A DNA stretch of 64,000 bases from Prostheceraeus crozeri (taxonomy: Eukaryota > Platyhelminthes > Polycladida > Euryleptidae): contig CAJQUW010008657.1 in assembly GCA_907163375.1 (NCBI GenBank), positions 372,001 through 436,000 of the forward strand, written 5' to 3'. Positions 45,492-57,947 of this stretch are shown one piece after another. A model generated the notes under the pieces. The model had not been told where the DNA came from. It did not search any database and saw nothing but the letters and a program-made list of their open reading frames with translations. The position numbers and the translations under genes are program-made. The number at the start of each line of letters is the position of its first letter. Within the stretch, counting starts at the first letter, position 1.

Positions 45492-46632
45492 AAATTTTCT
45501 CCATCTACTTGCAGTGGCAGTAGTTGTTAGCAGTTTAATCATGTCAGTTGATGGATTCGCTTGTTACTGAGATGCACCATCTTCACAAATTTAATAAGGC
45601 ATTTTTCCGTCTGAAGAATAATTTAATAACATATTGACACTAATTTAAATTTGATAAAAGGGCTGTCTGTATAGTTTATATGAATTACTGATGAATGTCA
45701 GACATTAGGCAGTCTTAAAATTCCAAATCCAAGTTTCATGTTTCAAGTATGAAGCCTGTACGCAAGTGAATGATTGCATATTGATGCCAATATTAACCTT
45801 GTGAATAACAGTGACTTTGTGGATAAGTATATTAATGCCAAAAGTCATGCAGTGATAATCACAGATATATGTATATCGATGGTAGGACGTTTCTTTAAAA
45901 TACATCTATTTGCTTCACTGTCATTTATCATGTACATGTACTTTTCACGTATCCAGCATGTGGTCAAATACTTCATATAAATGTATAATTATCAAACAAA
46001 ATACTGATATTCTAGGTAACTAAAACACATTCAATCATTAATCAGATGAGGAACAAAATTTTAACAGTAATATATTTGGGAAGCCTCTTGTTTTGGTAGA
46101 ATATTTTCAAATGATTCATTTCATCGATCACTTTCAGAAACTAACTCAAGACATCAGAGATTATATATGGAAGCCTTAAATGGCGGCAGGTAGCGAATTA
46201 TCTACCATACCTTGGACACTGCTATCATTGTCACCTTTGATCAAACTGACATGTTGTCTGTACATACAATGACGTCGGTCTAAACGATTGCATGTATGCT
46301 TAAGTGTAAATCCAATTAGTGAAGCAATTTATATTATTCTCTACATGCTGTCAGAATTCAGTTTTTCCAAGTGCATCTATGAAATTTGAAAATAATTTTT
46401 TTGTATCTGCTGTCTTTGTATTAAATAAGCATAAAATTTAAAATGTGTGTCAAAACATCTACGATGGGCTATATGAATCGCAAAGGTACATACATGTATA
46501 GTAGATATCTTAAAGCACTTTCATATATCTGGTTTTGTGACATGATTTGATGGAATGCGCCTAGATGCACTGTTTAATCAAATAATCAAAACCTGATTTA
46601 TCAGATGCACATTGAGTTGTACTGTTTCTAAG
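45492..46632. other. Gene-free stretch
   Basis: No gene or element is recognised. Confidence 0.35.
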
Positions 46633-46694
46633 TCGTAGTAACATACTATCTGTAGTAACATCTGTAGTAACATATTGTTGTAGTAACATACTAC
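46633..46694. repeat. Short tandem repeat of TGTAGTAACAT
   Basis: Four imperfect copies of (T/C)GTAGTAACAT(A) with variable 1-5 base spacers. Confidence 0.7.
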
Positions 46695-49600
46695 ATCGAA
46701 ATCTTCGTCCATGCTATTTTACCGAATATTCCGCTATTGTTGTATACAAATAATATTGAGTTTTATTAACTTATTATTGAGTATTATGTAACAAAAGGTT
46801 GTGTTACAAGCAGTGTAATTTGGAAATTTTAATGTTTTTCGAAAAATCTAAGCTTGGGAAGCCCTCAGACGTTCAAGTATACATTCTTGCTGCGTTCTGT
46901 AAGTATTTACATGCACATTAAGAGCATTGTTTGTTCGAGCATTCTATGTGATTCGGAGCGAGTTGTAAAAGGTTCCATCAGTTGAATTTAAAAGAATATC
47001 CACAGCTTCACTTTCCAAGCTAAGAGACCTTCGAAGATTGTGACCGGCCGCCGTTTTCAAAGATGGTGAATTCGTGGAATTTCGTTGAGTTTTTTTCTGT
47101 GATTTCTGTATCATATTGAGCAACATTTGTTGTAGCAACTTATTAACCAGTTGAAGTACATAGGTGTCATGAGGATGAAGTTATTCTGAGGATCCGTTTC
47201 ATGACATTGCGCTAAAACTTATTTTTGTTCCTTTGACAATCAAGCTATGAAATAAAAGTTTGATATTATCTAGTAAAATAAAACAACAACGAATTGCGTC
47301 TTGCGCTTATGTTTACAATAGGTGCGTGTGTACCGAAAATTATTGTATAAAAGTGCAAGAAGTAACTATGAAATCGATAAAAATATCAAAAAGTTACCTA
47401 TCAGAATGTAATATTCATGTGGAAATTAGGAATGTGATACTAAAGACAAGATTTATTCATCTGATTTAGAAAAATTTAGACGTCATTATTTGGAGTTTTC
47501 TAAAACCAGAATGTTTTTAGGAAAACCAGAAAATATGTATTTGTTGAACAAACATGAAATCTTTAACAAAGAACCATGTTTTCAGCCTTGATTTGTTGCA
47601 ATTGGCTAACTACGCTATCGGTGATTACTTTACGGACACTTATTAGGGAGATAATGCTATCTGTTCTCATTTGCAGCTCTTTTGATGGCTCCCCGCCGCT
47701 CTAGAATTTATCTGCACCATTTCAAGATGTATATTCAGTTAGATGATTTGTGATTTTAACATTTGTTTAACGTTGACAATATCATAGCAAAAGACATAGA
47801 TAAAAATAATTAAGTAGATACACACGGTGCACATCCTTTTCAGCACTTTCATTTACTTAAATCTTTTGGACAATGAAGAAAAGACACACCTTGAAACTTA
47901 TAACACACTTCATCTTCTCTTACTGTCACTCAAGTGTTAATTTAAATGTATCACATCAATTTTAGGAATGCAAATGTCAGTACAAATTGCAGTGAATAAT
48001 GTGAAAAATAGTCGTGCTATTAATTATTATATAGTTGTCTTGCTCATCTGTAGGAATTGCGCGTCTTGAATGAGGCTTTCACGTAAAGAATGAGAAACAT
48101 CCGAAGGTGCGGGGTGGGACTCAAGCGCAACCCCCTGCATCAAACTATCAGTCCTGCACCACATGCAGGACTAATAGGAAGAGGGAGAGACCCATGCAGT
48201 GAAGCTGGTTAATCCCGGTGTGTTTGCATTTGTTTCCTGATGACTTATGATGAAAGTACTCATGTTAGTTGTCTGTCCTCCACATTATAAAGCGTGGTCA
48301 CTAGCTCTGGGTCTAGACTTCTTAATGGTGTATCCCTAAATGCAGGGTCATGTACCAATCAGCCCTTAGTTGGTAGGAACCAAACAACAACCAACCCTGC
48401 CACCAATTCATCGGCAAAACAAACACAGTGTAGTCTTTGCAAACATTCACTTCTGTTATCAGACCTTCCATGTTCCTTGCTGGCTTACTGGTGGGCCTTC
48501 CTGTGTTTTGTCCGCTTCCATTGTGACGCATATGGCAATACGTGACAAGTCAAATAGAAACTTACATAATTTAGAATGATCATATCAATATGGAGTTCAG
48601 GTTCGGCTGGGTTTGTTTCTTGGCTAGTCCATCCTCTCCTGAGTGCTGTGTAGGCGGTCTCACATCTCATTACTATTGAATAGTCACTCTGTGAATATAA
48701 CTGAAAATATAAATCCTATTTTAGATCGCGCTTCATATTCCCCATGCATGTAACTTCTTCACACATGTAGTTAGTTTCTGTACACTATGAGCCTTATACA
48801 AAATAGCCACAGTAATGAATTTTCGCTCAATTAGCTTCTCATCTTCATGCGGACGAGGTTGCAGTCTCATAATATAAAGTAAGCTGTTTATATTTCTTTC
48901 AATTACCTATGATGAGCAGTTTGATGAAGGCACTGTCATCCGCATTCGGCATAATTGAAATCTAAAACTATCGATCCTGATAGCCAAGTCATTCAGTACA
49001 AAAAATCATCCATATAAATACGACACTCTAGAACGGAGTAGAACGGACATAGATATTGAAAACAATAGAGCGTCATAGATATGCATTGTCATGACAACGG
49101 TGCCTTGTTAGGATACACTATCATTGTCATTTGTCTAGTTTATACATATAAATAGATTGTTTGTCTGAAGTTCATTAGAATGGAAACTGACTCAAGGTCG
49201 CGGCACAGCCGGGGGAACTAAGTAGGGGCATGAAGAACCAATGAAAGGCTTAGAATTGTACATGTGACTGATTCTAACCCAATGATGCATTCGTTGACAA
49301 GTGTATCCAGGTAAAAATGCGTGCGATTTATGTGCCACTATTGTGCATTGCATGAAGTTGTTCTTCCATTTTAGTGGTCTTATTGTTATCAATTTCTATG
49401 AGTTTATATATGAAAATCTTCTAATAAAATAACTTACAATATTTCGCCTTGCGACAATAATCTACAACTGTTGCATGTTTCAGCATTGTGCTTCTTATAA
49501 AGATCTAGCAATTGGTGCATAGCAGAGCGGTTGAAATTACCATCAACAAACAGCTGTTGTCCATTCTAGTCTCACTAACTTAGACAAAGCGAAAAGTCGA

Positions 49601-51660
49601 ATGTCTGTGGAATAATCCAAGTGATATAAGCTGAAATGTCGCTTCTGTCTATATGGAGTCACGTATACCTGAAATAAAAAATGCATAGGCCTGCATGTAT
49701 GAAAATAATTGGCCTTAGGCCAAAGTGATCGACCGATGTTTATAACAGTTAAATGGATTTGTGATGCGCCATTTTCTACAACACATCAATCGCTTTCTAT
49801 TCGGATTCTATTTCTAGTGTGTGTCAAAGAGATTGAAGTTCAGATACGCATCGGTGCCAAGTTTGTGCCATTATTTGGCTGTGAAACAGGTTTCATATAT
49901 GCTTTCCGTTTTCTTGTAACGAAAGTTCTTCCACATGGAGACAAACTTCTGTTACACTCACTCGCGCTTTCTTTTCTACGCTAACAGAAAACGTTTTCCC
50001 GATCGCTCTCCTACGTTAGCGCTCTCACACTCCAAAAAAACGAATAAGCATCGATGGAACCCCCTCTCTCAGAAAAATGCTCAATGCAGCTCAATGCAGT
50101 TCCATACGCGTACGGGCAAAATTTTCTAGGGGGGGGGCTGAGTCCTTGTGCCCGAAAATTACATAGGTTGACGCCCGCAAATTGGCATAATCACGAAGAT
50201 CTAGTTTCTACACTTTCCGCAGAACTCCGCGAAAGTAAAAACGCGACAATTTATACTATCAATGTAATAAAATTTTGCAAATGTTTTTATCAAAAATAGT
50301 ACAACGCTGTCTTCTTATCCGTGGACGAATTGGAAAATTTCAAAAGTTCTAATGTAACTAGGTAAGTTTTAATTGTTCTCTAATATAACAGAAATATCGG
50401 GCGATATTATCAAAAGAACTGACATCTCCGATTTTTGCGACTGGCAAATGTATCAATCATTCTGGAAATGTCGGTTTCAATCACTGCGTTTGCATAGGCC
50501 TACGATCGCTCAATATTTATGAGTGCCAGGTGACTGAGCCGATCTTGTCCCATCGTGACATCGCGTTGATTGAATTCGTAGTACTGGAGTCCATGCTGCT
50601 AATACTAATCCATTGACAATCAAGCCTGAGATGAGGGCCAAAGGTACCAAAGAAAAATATGAGTCATTGGCGGGATTTGCATTTAGGGTATGTCGGAAAT
50701 TTGCGTCGTGTCTAATTTTAGAATTAGGCCAGATATATATTTTCGCCCCAGGGACCTCGAGCAGCCGGTTTATTGCTTCTGAAAGATGTGGGATCTCATC
50801 ACATAGACCAACCTTTTTTGCGCTTGGGTGAATAGTTCGAGTGTTTTGTAGTTCATTGAAAGTGGGGCAAACGCTACGGCTATATTGAATGTATAGTGTT
50901 CACTTCACAGAATTAAATTCATCTGCGCGCGCTTCGGTTTCCTAGAAAGGAAGAATTGTATGCAACCTTAATGTCGAAATGGCACAACTTGCTCCTTCTC
51001 GAATGGATAATTCGTGTATCACTTGCTATTGGAAATGACAAACAATAAGCTGTCAGCAGAGGACAGCAGAGCCAGTGAGAGATGCGTGCGTCCTGTGATA
51101 TCACTTCGCACACACCAACACACACATCGATGCGTGGCTTCGATTCAATGTATGCACTATACAGTGAGCAATGCCGAGGAGAGGATGTGAAATCATCAAG
51201 TGAACTAATTTTCGTACGCCTGTTACTTTCTTTAATAATGATCGGAAGGGCCAACATTATGGAGAAAACTTGTGGGCAATGATCTGAAGTCTTCGAATCT
51301 GAAGGAATTTTAGCAATCGAAGCACTTCGCTGGAACTCACATTGATCCGCAAGCGACGCACGACTTTTTTTCCTATCTCTGTAAGGTATTAGGAATTCCT
51401 TCTTGCCCACTTAATAGGTTCCTCTATGTGCCGTCAGTTTCGTATTAATCACACTTCTAGCAAACCGAAGCAGATAAACAAAATATTTAATTCTGTGGTT
51501 CACTTTTCGTGACACTGATGATCAATATACAGTTGTTGCTTCATATCAATTAGATTTATCTGTGGTAGCTTTGCTTCTCTAACAGTGAGAAAATATATGA
51601 GAGAAACTTTTGCTGCACCATGTACTTGCGTTAAATTAATTAGCCGATTGTAAACTTAAT
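46695..51660. other. Gene-free stretch
   Basis: No recognisable gene. A perfect 9-bp-stem, 5-base-loop hairpin (AGTCCTGCA/TGCAGGACT) lies at 48150-48172. The longest frame, minus strand 51410-50919 (163 codons), has no known motif, no TATA box that I can pair with it, and mixed composition, so it is left uncalled. Confidence 0.35.
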
Positions 51661-51712
51661 TAACTAGTATATTTATAGACATTGAACGTAGTCTGTCATT
51701 TCTTTCTCCAAA

Positions 51713-51859
51713 ATGGCGAGCAATAGCAGCAGCGAATTGCATTTAGATGAAGCATGTGATAGTAAAGATCTGTTTTGTATATCTCACGTCAACTTCACAC
51801 TGATCGGATTTAATGTGCTGAAGATATCCACATCGGAAGTTTTCATGAGATTTCAATGA
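51713..51859 (+). CDS. Possible short protein or first exon, 48 codons
   Basis: The ATG sits in a strong context (CCAAAATGG) and lies about 45 bp after TATATTTATA (51668-51677), with a TCATTT near the expected start site. The frame reads MASNSSSELHLDEACDSKDL... and stops at 51857-51859. The acidic, Ser-rich start is protein-like, and GTAAAG after GATA at about 51763 could be a splice donor. No family is recognised. The promoter-plus-start layout is suggestive only. Confidence 0.25.
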   Translation: MASNSSSELHLDEACDSKDLFCISHVNFTLIGFNVLKISTSEVFMRFQ

Positions 51860-52164
51860 TAAAAATAGATCCTGTTGAACAGTTAGACCACTCTGAATAC
51901 GAAACGCATTTTTGTCTCATTGCCATGCTTTCAATTGAAATCTACTGTCGTGCATGTTAATGTCAAATGAATGTCTCCATACCAGGTCTACAGTAGTCGA
52001 ATTTCCTATCAATCGCACCTAGTATCTACAAGGTGAAATAAATTTCCGAACTGCTTTTCAATCAAGAAATATCTTTGACAAATAACATGACAATTGATAA
52101 ATTTATCAAATCTCAACTAGTGTTGACACCACAAAGCATGTTTCGGCTTGTTGAACCTTATCAG

Positions 52165-52242
52165 TTTTAAGTAGGTTCGAACCAGTGACGCAGGAGCTGA
52201 AGGACGTTCAAGTATGCTCTCTAACCACAAAGTCACCGGGTC
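52165..52242 (-). repeat. tRNA-like SINE head (minus strand)
   Basis: On the minus strand GTGGTTAGAGAGC (52228-52216) fits an A box and GGTTCGAACC (52183-52174) is a perfect B box, with tRNA-like spacing. No closed cloverleaf is formed with the flanks, so a SINE is more likely than a tRNA gene. Confidence 0.6.
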
Positions 52243-52509
52243 ATTCGTTGAGAGCGTGAATTAGCCAGGAAGGTAGTGCTAAAGCACAGGCACGTGGAAG
52301 GCGGATTGCATTCTGCAATCACTTAATGCCGCATCCGATGAGGCTTAACAGGTCGAAACACGCAGTTTTAATCCAAAATGCTCTGATGTAGACTCTGTAG
52401 CACAACGGTTTTCGCTGCGAGAAACGAACAGCGAACAGTACACGTAGATGTATGCGATATCTAAAGTAAGTAAGTAAGTGTATATTTTTTAGAATAAAAA
52501 TCATCAGTA

Positions 52510-54130
52510 CAAATAGAATAGAATAGAAGTGTTTTATTCAAAAATGAAAATCATAGTTTACACAAAATGGTTGTCAAACATTCATAAGAGCAAATATATA
52601 CATCATGAAGCAAAGAAAGCAATGATTAACGATGAGTTAATAAAGTTGCAGTGAAAGGAAAGAAAGACTTCTGAAGCACGTCGGTCCTGCACAAAGGAAT
52701 TAGAGGGACTCCAGTATACAGCAATCTTCTCGGGATCATGACATGAAGGCAGTGGCTTGAATCTCTCTCGGCTCGCAAGTACAAATCTTTGCTTAGTTTT
52801 TGTCGCCGTTTTTCAATTTCGTCTGGAGCACAGGTACATGTTTTGGCGTCGTTCCTAAAAATTATGTAATGAGCTCTCTTGTCAATCTTCATTAAACGCA
52901 GAGACAATGATATTTTCAAAAAAACAAAAGCGGGACACGAATATTCAATTACAGAACGAATATAGGCCGTATATATCAAATGCAAATCATGAAAATTTAA
53001 ATATGGTCGAAGGCATTTCAAAACATAAAAGCGTTTGTTGACTGTTTTTAAAGTACTTTCAATGTGCATATTCCATTTCAGATCTTGTGTAATAGAGACA
53101 CCCAAAATTTTTGCGGATTGTACAATCTGTAAGGGGAAATCATACAGAGCTGGATCTCTCAAACGAGCATTTTTTAAACAAAGAACAGCTTTAGACTTAG
53201 CAACATTTAAATACATATCATTGCAAATGCACCAAGCGTCCAAATTATCGGTAATTTGCTTTATCAACAAGTTGACAGAAAAAACATCAGGATCCATTAC
53301 AGGTACAATTAAGGTCAGGTCATCCGCGTATTTGACACAACGCACGTTCGGAAATAGAGAGCAATTACAATCTCCAAAGAAGGAGGCAAAAATAAACGGA
53401 GCTAACACTGTTCCCTGAGGGATTCCAGAAACGATATTGAAATTGTTAGAGCAAATTCCGTTCAAGCGTACGCAAGAGGTTCTTTCATGGAAATAGTCTT
53501 TGAGCCATAGGATGAATCCAGCAGGTAAACTTTTATTCAGAAACTTTTTTAATATCAAAGTTTGGTTTAACTTGTCGAATGCCTTTTTAAAATCGTATGT
53601 TAACAGAATAGAGCCGTAACAAGATGAGTTATCAAAATTCATATACAATTCGTTCAAGATAGTGATGAGGGCAGTGGTTGTGGAGCCGTTTTTGCGGAAG
53701 CCGTGCTGTTCGGGACCGTAGAGCATTAAGAGACTTTCATACATTTGATTGAGGACAAATCGTTCGAGCATCTTGGAGCACAAGTTGGTTTGACAAATAG
53801 GCCGCAGTTTATTGACTCTGATGGGATTTTCTTTTGGAACCGGTGTTATAATGCCTCTTTTCCACTCTTTTGGGAACCTTCTTGCCTTTACAGATGTTTG
53901 GAAAATGTCAGTCAATGGAACAGCTATAATGTTGGATAGATTTTTGTTTATTATTGAGGGAATGTAGTCATCGCCAGAAGATTTATTTGTCTTGGTAGAT
54001 GCTAAAGCCTCACACACATCGGCGACAGTTATGTCGATCTGCCAATTATCATCAGTAATTTGGTCGACATGAGTTGTTGTCGAAAAATTTTGTGCAGAGC
54101 AAAATTCATCAAATGCAAATGCAAACCATA
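52510..54130 (-). mobile_element. 5'-truncated LINE (CR1/L2-like) with tandem tail
   Basis: The copy opens inside the reverse transcriptase at about 54130 and ends on the minus strand with TTGAATAAAACACTTC followed by (TATTC)n at about 52535-52510. An AATAAA and a short tandem tail are usual for this clade. It lies directly downstream of a second LINE fragment on the same strand (54720-54140). No endonuclease region is present. Confidence 0.85.
52626..54017 (-). CDS. LINE reverse transcriptase, 463 codons open
   Basis: Non-LTR reverse transcriptase of the CR1/L2 side of the Jockey group. Residue numbers are from the frame's first codon (a GTG). Blocks in order: fingers TNKSSGDDYIPS (10-21); WKRGIITPVPK (52-62); LRPICQTNLCSKMLER (71-86); QHGFRKNGST (104-113); motif A TYDFKKAFD (140-148); motif B SGIPQGTVLAPF (197-208); motif C KYADDLTLI (229-237) with both aspartates; then LGVSITQDLKWNMHI and the post-core tail IRSVIEYSCPAF. 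The frame stays open upstream to about 54130 without an ATG, so this is a 5'-truncated copy, not a natural start. The uninterrupted core marks it as rather young. Confidence 0.88.
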   Translation of the reverse strand: MCEALASTKTNKSSGDDYIPSIINKNLSNIIAVPLTDIFQTSVKARRFPKEWKRGIITPVPKENPIRVNKLRPICQTNLCSKMLERFVLNQMYESLLMLYGPEQHGFRKNGSTTTALITILNELYMNFDNSSCYGSILLTYDFKKAFDKLNQTLILKKFLNKSLPAGFILWLKDYFHERTSCVRLNGICSNNFNIVSGIPQGTVLAPFIFASFFGDCNCSLFPNVRCVKYADDLTLIVPVMDPDVFSVNLLIKQITDNLDAWCICNDMYLNVAKSKAVLCLKNARLRDPALYDFPLQIVQSAKILGVSITQDLKWNMHIESTLKTVNKRFYVLKCLRPYLNFHDLHLIYTAYIRSVIEYSCPAFVFLKISLSLRLMKIDKRAHYIIFRNDAKTCTCAPDEIEKRRQKLSKDLYLRAERDSSHCLHVMIPRRLLYTGVPLIPLCRTDVLQKSFFPFTATLLTHR

Positions 54131-54139
54131 ATTTAGACA

Positions 54140-54720
54140 GTAGGGTGAAGACAGTGAAGACAAAAAAATCACCATGTTTGCGTTAATTAGAGATGAAACA
54201 TACGGAATGAAGAAGTGTTGGCGTTTCTTGGTTCTACACGCAGGTAGATGGATTTGGCGAGTATGCTGCAGCCTCTCTGGTAAAAGTGGGTGAAGTATAT
54301 GTGATGGTGAACTTTCAGCGACACGAAAAAGCTTACAGTTAATATTTTCCGTCTATTCGGAAAAGATAAGTAATCACATCTGTTCATGGGGCAAGAATGA
54401 GACTTTGAGGACGAAATTATAAGGTGTGCGTGACGTTGTATACGTTTCAGACGGCCTTCATCATTTTTTGACAGCTTTACGAACACGGGGCAGGCATATT
54501 CAAATACACTTCTGATCGACATCTCGTAAATTACATGTAGATATTCAATTGATACATAGTTCCTGTTCTTACGAATAGCATAGAATCGACGGCTTGCTCT
54601 TGAACACATGTTTACAACATGATCCCTCCAAGTCCACTGACTATCGAATAAAACTCCGAGAATAGACAGACACGAGGTCTGAGAAATTTCAAGATCGATG
54701 GATCGCAGCAGTTATACTAC
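54140..54720 (-). pseudogene. Second LINE fragment, reverse transcriptase tail
   Basis: Minus-strand codons from about 54720 read LEISQTSCLSILGVLFDSQW then, in 54609-54187, ASRRFYAIRKNRNYV, YEMSIRSVFEYACPVF and GRLKRIQRHAH. These repeat the same post-core blocks found at the end of the 52.6-54.0 kb LINE but with different sequence. It is thus a separate, 5'-truncated insertion in the same orientation, whose 3' end the younger LINE abuts. Confidence 0.75.
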
Positions 54721-57700
54721 GTCTATCTACGATTGAATATCTACGCTATTCAATAGTCTTGATATGACAACATCATAACTTCGCTGTAGTTTCTGCATGT
54801 AATTAATTTTATTTTATCATTATCATTTTATGAATGGGAAAATGGATCAAGTATTTTTTCGCATATATCGAAAAAATTAATTAGAACTCGCTATATTATG
54901 ATATATCACATATTCATTGACAAAATCGGGTTGACTTCTTTGTGCTTGCGCATCTGATCGCCTTTATGACTAGCTAAAGGTGCTTTCTAGGTACATATAT
55001 GCCATGTTCAAGCATGCAATTTAAGACATTGCTTTGAAAGTCAATGATGCTTTAAATTATGCTTCAAGGTTGACTTTCTTCTTCATTGCTGTTGGCAGAG
55101 AAGCCAAGCTAAACGTTGTTTCTGGAAAATAAGAATATCCCACAGGGAAAAGAAAGATAATTCAATTACAAATTGAAATTTACATGAAGTCGTCTTACAG
55201 ATACAAACAAATTAATAGCCACATCAATTTCGTTTTTATACTTAACAATTGGAGTTGAAGTTCCTTGTTTACGATCACAAAATCATGATCACATGTATGG
55301 CTGTAAGAAAGTGAATAAAAGCATCTTAGTGAATTAGTTATCAGGTATGCGAGAATAATTAATTGTTCGCATTTTCTTTTTAAATTCTTTCCCTAATTTT
55401 TGCAATTTGTTTTCTCAATAAATACAGTGAAGAAATTGCAAACACTCAAGCACTTTATTTGAATTCTTCATCACATCTTTAAAAAGAAAGTGTCTGTAGT
55501 ATGAGAGCCAAAGCCTCTTAATTTATCACAGATTCCCCCGGCCTCTCTTGTTACATAAATGACTAAAGGTATAAATTTACTCATCTCCTGAGTTACTCTT
55601 ATTTCCGGTGAAGTATGCACGTACAACTCCTACATTAGTACAAATTGAATTCTACTGCTGAACAATAATTCGACCAAAGTCAAACGTGTGCATAAAATCT
55701 TCACCTCCTTAACGGTCGCATAATTTTCATGTTTTCACTGACAATCTTATCAAATATCGTGATGAAGGCAGTATGTAGAACTCTGATCATGATAAGAATT
55801 CGCCTTATATATACAGCAACTAGATTAAGATTGTGTGTTGATGAAATAGTCAATCCAGAACCGATCCACATTTGCATTGAAATATAGCATTGAAATGAAT
55901 TCAATCGAACAGAAAAACTCAAATTGACATATCTTTAGAGATTCAAACATTAAGCGAATGTAGCGTACTTGCTCTAGTAAGGTTTAAATGTTGCATTATT
56001 TACACAATTGTTAATTTTGCCACTGCAACCCACAGTCCTCGTAATTAGCGGTAGTTAGCAAGGAGCAATAACGTGAAGAAACGTGTGATGTGGACGTATG
56101 GTGAACATTTCTCTTTATGGATAAATGTATTTGGCTGTAATTTATTGATTCAAATAATTTGATAAAGAATTTTTCAGCAAAGCAATAAGAGACCCAATAT
56201 CACAATCATTAAGTGTTCCTAATGCGAAAGGCATGGCATTCTATTTGGTGATCATTCAACAAGTAATTTAGGGAATTATACTAAACAACGAAATTCATGT
56301 AAACCTAGACCATTTAAGATTGCAGATGATGTGCCAGCGCTGGATCTCTCCCTTGATAATCCTATAATAAACAATTCGTTTTATGTTACAAGAGAAGATT
56401 GCAGTAAAACAACAAATATCTGATGCACGGATATTTGATGTGACGATACTAAATTTGGTTTTACTTCAGTAAATGCTACATATGTGAAACGCAGCGAATG
56501 AAATGTATGAATGTTGCATGAAATGTAGGATGAGAATGAAACCTGCATATTTGATTAGAGTGGAATCAGAACACAGGGAAAACCAGACCACAGCGCTGAA
56601 ATTTTGAACAGAACTAGTAAACAGGCGAAGAAAAAAGTTCGTCCTCCGGTTGAACAAAAATCTTGCTATCAACATGAAAAGGAGGCGTAGAAATAAAGAA
56701 TTAAGACACAGACAAGCAATTGTTGCAGTCATATTAACTAACAACTAAGTAACAAAATATATATGCGTTGAAATTTTTGTGATTCATGATAGAAATGTTA
56801 CATTAACTTGCTGAAACCCTCGCCCATGATCATAGTTGTTGTCTCAATACTTTGTTTATCCATGAAGTATGTGTCGCTCAATAGAGAGCAAAGGGCGCAA
56901 TGTCGAACACATTTATTGTGTACACCACGCTTTTTGATACATGCATGTAATTTTTCAAGCAAATTCTGTTTCCCGATGAATAAAGCAAATGTGGTTCATT
57001 CTGCTCATCGATGTCTAAGTCCTCTATGCAGTCTGTATCATCAAATGTTATGAAGACATGGATCTATTTATTTGCAATCATAGAAAAGTTGTATTTCAGC
57101 ACTACTTTCGAAAGTTGCATTGCAATTGCGAGAACAAATGATGAATTATGGGAATGCTCTTGGAAGAACTATCTAAAAGAACAGTTACTTGGACCAGAAA
57201 AGTTATCATACAACAAATCAGGGATGAGAAGTCGGATATTCAAATGAATATCAAATTTTCAATATTGAATATGTAACTTTCTTAGATTCATGTTCACATA
57301 TCTAATGATCTCTATTCAACAAAATACACGCATTATATTAAATGTTAGTGACTGCTCTAGATTTTGCCGCAGTAACATCCTATTCAAGACATTGCTTGCG
57401 ATGAGTATTAAGATCTCATTCGCATTCTCGAAGTATCGTTTCTCTGGACGCTTTAAATATGACCGACAAAAGCTGACATGACTTTGAAAAATAGTTATGG
57501 TGCTATTTGCTATACAGCATCAACCAAGCTTTTCGTCCGCGTGTGTTTAATAAATTCGTATGTAATATACTAGAAGTAGAACTCTCTAAAAATCTGTTTT
57601 TTGTATTTACATTTGTTTTATAGCTTCAGAGTGATAGTTTCATGATCATTTACAAAATATTCCATCTTTAAGCAAGCAAGGCTACGAATCCATTCAATTT

Positions 57701-57764
57701 CAGAAAACTGCCTGTTTATGAAGCCAGATTTCAATATTTTTGATGATAAAAAATAGAAATTTCA
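54721..57764. other. Gene-free stretch
   Basis: No gene, RNA or element end is recognised. Frames are under 95 codons and motif-free. Confidence 0.35.
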
Positions 57765-57780
57765 CATTTCATTGGCACAT

Positions 57781-57786
57781 TTTATT
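57781..57786 (-). terminator. Polyadenylation signal of the acidic repeat protein gene
   Basis: AATAAA on the minus strand, 162 bp past the stop codon, giving a short 3' untranslated region. It is the nearest consensus signal in the correct orientation. Confidence 0.5.
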
Positions 57787-57947
57787 TTCAGAAGTACAAG
57801 ACAAAAGTCACCACTTAAGTTATCAAAAGTTATCACTCCGTAGTAAGATTTGTCTCCAATGCCCTAAGGGAAGGCTTGCCGTAAAAAACGGAATAAGGCA
57901 AAGGTAGGATCACAATAAAAATAAAGTTATACAGACACGTGGAAACG

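Noticed and set aside
50919-51410. 163-codon minus-strand frame
   Set aside because: It has no family motif, no promoter that I can pair with it and ordinary composition; length alone is not enough in 64 kb.
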